From Verrucomicrobiota bacterium (GTDB lineage Bacteria > Verrucomicrobiota > Verrucomicrobiia > Verrucomicrobiales > Verrucomicrobiaceae), in the NCBI GenBank assembly GCA_021413535.1, contig JAIOQF010000298.1:1-14884 (forward strand): a stretch of 14,884 nucleotides of DNA. Reading direction: 5' to 3'. A program made the position numbers and the translations under genes. Below, piece after piece: positions 12,632 to 14,884 of the stretch (the stretch's first letter is position 1; the number at the start of each line of letters is the position of its first letter). The notes under the pieces were generated by a model. The model was not told the DNA's origin. It worked only from the letters and a program-made list of their open reading frames with translations, and did not search any database.

Positions 12632-13606
12632 CTACTTCCGTGGCAAGAACTTCTGCACCCGCATCCCGGTTATATCCACGACATAGACAGATCCATCGCG
12701 CCCCACTGCAATATCATGGGGCCAAAAAAACTGGCCGTCGTAGTTCCCAAACGAGCCAAAAGAGGCGACGACGGATCCCGTGGCATCAACCTTGAGAATC
12801 CGCGCTCGATCCGGAACGCTGGCAATGGGATGACCGGGCTGGTCACCGCCATCCACGATGTAAAAGAAACCGTCAGTAGCCGCACAGATGGCCCACGGGC
12901 GACCGATGCTCTTGTCCTTCCAAGTGCCGAGATGTTTGCCGTCGCCATCGAAAATCTGAATGCGTGCGTTGCCGCGGTCGGCGACGTAGATTTTGCCGTC
13001 ATTTTCCATCGCAAGACCATGCGGCGTGTGAAATTCTCCAGCGCCATCACCGCGCGTTCCCCACTGCGCGATGAATTTTCCTTCCTTGGAAAACTTCATG
13101 ATGCGACTGTTCCCGTAGCCGTCGCTGACATAAAAAGTTCCATCAGGAGCGACCGCGACATCGGTCGGCTTGTTGAAGTGTTTGGAATCAGTTCCCGCCT
13201 TGGCGTGTTCGCCGAGCGTCATGAGCAGCTTGCCGTCGTGGGTGAACTTGAACACTTGGTGCAGTTCCACATCAGTGAGCCAAAGATTGTCTTCCGCATC
13301 AATGGTCAACCCATGAGGGCAGAGGAAGAAGTTCTCGCCCCATTGCGCGAGCAGTGCGCCGCTCTTGGCATCGAACAGCAGCACGGTCGGGCTCTTGATC
13401 AACTCCGTTGCGGCCCTATCACCGAGCCACAAATGCTCCGCCCGCCGGAAGACGAAGACATTCCCATGAGAATCCAAATCCACGCCCGACACCTGGCCGA
13501 GTACAAAACCCTCGGGAACCTTCGGCCAGCCATGAACGACTTGATAGTCATCTGCCGCCGCAATGAATGGGGTAATGAGAAGTGAGAGGAGAATTGTGCG
13601 AAGCAT
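12632..13606 (-). CDS. Secreted NHL beta-propeller, PAL-like amidating lyase homologue
   Basis: The 324-residue product has a Sec signal peptide (MLRTILLSLLITPFIAAA) and then a six-bladed NHL beta-propeller. It resembles the PAL domain of animal peptidylglycine alpha-amidating monooxygenase, which splits peptidyl-alpha-hydroxyglycine into an amidated peptide and glyoxylate. Compared with the rat enzyme as I remember it, the zinc histidines H585, H690 and H786 correspond to H98 (CPHGL), H196 (TPHGL) and H297 (WPHDI). The catalytic R533, Y654 and R706 correspond to R55 (FVFRRAEHLW), Y164 (SDGYGNSRI) and R211 (VADRGNARIQ), and D787 to D298. The disulfide cysteines of the animal enzyme are absent (G165, Y207 and I218 stand in place of C655, C702 and C713). 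No copper monooxygenase (PHM) partner is in the window, so the true substrate is unknown. It lies 29 bases downstream of the acyltransferase gene and may be co-transcribed. The propeller call is firm; the enzyme activity is inference. Confidence 0.82.
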   Translation of the reverse strand: MLRTILLSLLITPFIAAADDYQVVHGWPKVPEGFVLGQVSGVDLDSHGNVFVFRRAEHLWLGDRAATELIKSPTVLLFDAKSGALLAQWGENFFLCPHGLTIDAEDNLWLTDVELHQVFKFTHDGKLLMTLGEHAKAGTDSKHFNKPTDVAVAPDGTFYVSDGYGNSRIMKFSKEGKFIAQWGTRGDGAGEFHTPHGLAMENDGKIYVADRGNARIQIFDGDGKHLGTWKDKSIGRPWAICAATDGFFYIVDGGDQPGHPIASVPDRARILKVDATGSVVASFGSFGNYDGQFFWPHDIAVGRDGSVYVVDITGMRVQKFLPRK

Positions 13607-13635
13607 AATTGACTGTTGTTTTAAAAAATACTTAG

Positions 13636-14884
13636 TTATTTGCCAATCACAATTGCCCGAAAAATCTGCTTAAATAGCGGGCGCAACTCCAACGCACCGG
13701 CACTGCTGAGATGATTATCGTCCCAATATAGTGATCTACCGCCTCGGGCTACACGGCATAATTGATTAGAATTTACGAAACACATCGTTGGATCAAGAAT
13801 GGTGACCCTAGGGGCGTCCACTCCACCGAAGATTTGGTCAAGTAACGGTTCAATTTTGCGATGTTCCGTGAGTGGTAATCCAATTTCCTCGGGATTCTGT
13901 CCTTGGAGTGCGGCTGAATAGAGGAACCGTGGGACATTCCAAGGTGGTTTTGGAACTGGTTTCATGAACCAAAGTCTAACTCCTGACTCGCTGTATGCGT
14001 TAATTGTCCTGAAAACACCCTCACGAATTCGCAAAGTCTGACCTTGAGAGGCATAGGCGCTCCAATACGAGACGAAGAGGACGTCTCGGACATGCTGGTT
14101 ACGAATGAAATCCAGAATGGCCTTTTGAAAGGGAATGCTATCGTCGTAGAGGGAATTATCGCCGTGACTGTCATAATCCACCAACGGGATAGTTGATGAA
14201 TGCGTGGCAGCCACGCCGCGGACATGATATTCTTTGCATAGAACATCGATGATAGACAAGACAGACATTGCATGACTGTCCCCACTAACAAACAGTTCGA
14301 TAGGCGCATGCTTGTCACCATCGCCTAGCTCAATAAATTCTCCGGCAAGAGCCTGCTTTAAAGTGAGTTCGATTCTAAAGCCACGGTCGTTTTCGCCCTC
14401 TGCATACCGTGCGGCGGATTCCATGTTTTGCGTCGCCGTATTAATATTGGATGTCTCCTCTTTCTCGTTTTGAGCGGATTCCTCTGTCAACTGCCGTCGC
14501 GATAACAAGGTATCCGGCGGCAGGCCGATCATCCAATGAATTGTTAGACCTGAGATAAAAAGCACGGCGGTGAAGATTCCGGCGTATGTAAAAATCTGCT
14601 TTCGACTCTTGAGAATCGCTTGTTTGCGAAATGGTGATTCTACAAATTTCCACGTAAAAAACGACAAAACAAAAGTTCCTAATAACATGGGTAAACCATA
14701 TTTCTCGAGTTTATAATCGAAGAATCGATATTTCACGAAGACGAGTATTGGCCAATGCCATAGATACAGGGAGTAGGAAATCAAACCGACGAAAACGAGA
14801 GGTCTTATTGAAAGGATTTTCCCTGATAATGTAGGAATATCGCGGTTTGAGAAAATAATGAGGGCGACGCCAACGCATGGTAAT
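13636..14884 (-). CDS. Acyltransferase-3/SGNH O-acetyltransferase (5' end cut off)
   Basis: This is an OafA/OatA-type O-acetyltransferase: an acyltransferase-3 membrane domain brings acetyl groups across the inner membrane, and a periplasmic SGNH domain transfers them to a polysaccharide such as O-antigen, exopolysaccharide or peptidoglycan. The frame is open to the right edge, so the N-terminus is missing; 415 residues are visible. The visible part starts inside the membrane domain, reads VGLISYSLYLWHWPILVF (a family hallmark) and FVESPFRKQ, and then has one more membrane segment. The SGNH domain has block I as FVSGDSHAMS and block V as YWDDNHLSSAG, giving Ser, Asp and His of the catalytic triad. 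A TTG inside YSLYLWHWP's upstream codons should not be taken as the start, because coding continues through it. The membrane-domain DNA is AT-richer than most of the window, a possible sign of transfer. The polymer it modifies cannot be told. Confidence 0.9.
   Translation of the reverse strand, partial: LPCVGVALIIFSNRDIPTLSGKILSIRPLVFVGLISYSLYLWHWPILVFVKYRFFDYKLEKYGLPMLLGTFVLSFFTWKFVESPFRKQAILKSRKQIFTYAGIFTAVLFISGLTIHWMIGLPPDTLLSRRQLTEESAQNEKEETSNINTATQNMESAARYAEGENDRGFRIELTLKQALAGEFIELGDGDKHAPIELFVSGDSHAMSVLSIIDVLCKEYHVRGVAATHSSTIPLVDYDSHGDNSLYDDSIPFQKAILDFIRNQHVRDVLFVSYWSAYASQGQTLRIREGVFRTINAYSESGVRLWFMKPVPKPPWNVPRFLYSAALQGQNPEEIGLPLTEHRKIEPLLDQIFGGVDAPRVTILDPTMCFVNSNQLCRVARGGRSLYWDDNHLSSAGALELRPLFKQIFRAIVIGK

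Noticed and set aside
12602..13585. 327-codon plus-strand open frame opposite the NHL propeller gene
   Set aside because: The minus strand has a signal peptide, repeated NHL blades and conserved active-site residues; the plus strand shows none.
1..14884. CRISPR arrays, tRNA genes, insertion sequences, integrases or phage genes
   Set aside because: I saw no regularly spaced direct repeats, cloverleaf-like sequences, transposase frames or terminal inverted repeats in the window.

Overview
The window is about 14.9 kb of gene-dense bacterial chromosome. It has eleven protein-coding genes, no RNA genes, no mobile elements and no CRISPR. I infer a member of the PVC group, most likely Verrucomicrobia. 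The reasons are a small secreted protein whose N-terminal domain resembles one I associate with Verrucomicrobia and Planctomycetes, start codons that nearly all lack a Shine-Dalgarno sequence, long polypyrimidine leaders in front of two housekeeping genes, and moderately high GC. No ribosomal RNA or other phylogenetic marker is present to settle it, so the phylum is an inference.

Left part (1-4780, all on the + strand). pdxA (vitamin B6 synthesis) is followed by a weak hairpin. Next comes a two-gene nitric-oxide module: an NnrS-family haem-copper membrane protein, then 10 bases later a group III truncated haemoglobin with Tyr-B10, His-F8 and Trp-G8 in place. A degenerate NsrR-like palindrome lies about 70-90 bases upstream of nnrS. 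leuA (2-isopropylmalate synthase, long type) follows behind a pyrimidine-rich leader.

Middle (4781-12552, + strand). An AT-rich gap leads into a secreted protein with a coiled coil and a Gly/Asn/Tyr-rich tail. It is followed by htpG (Hsp90) and a strong hairpin, then a DUF2071/YqjF-like gene next to lhgO (L-2-hydroxyglutarate oxidase), a lipoprotein polysaccharide deacetylase with an extra C-terminal beta-rich domain, and ffh (SRP GTPase). The ffh gene ends in a compact hairpin that separates it from a convergent block.

Right part (12632-14884, - strand). An acyltransferase-3/SGNH O-acetyltransferase runs off the right edge. Its membrane part looks AT-richer than its neighbours. Downstream of it, 29 bases away, lies a secreted NHL beta-propeller. 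This propeller keeps the whole set of active-site residues I know from animal peptidyl-alpha-hydroxyglycine alpha-amidating lyase (PAL), and I consider it the most interesting gene here.

The genes do not form one pathway: this is a mosaic of housekeeping genes (pdxA, leuA, htpG, ffh) and small accessory modules (NO defence, 2-hydroxyglutarate disposal, envelope polysaccharide modification, PAL-like propeller). No stretch longer than about 210 bases lacks a gene. I found no strong evidence of a wholly new multi-gene system.
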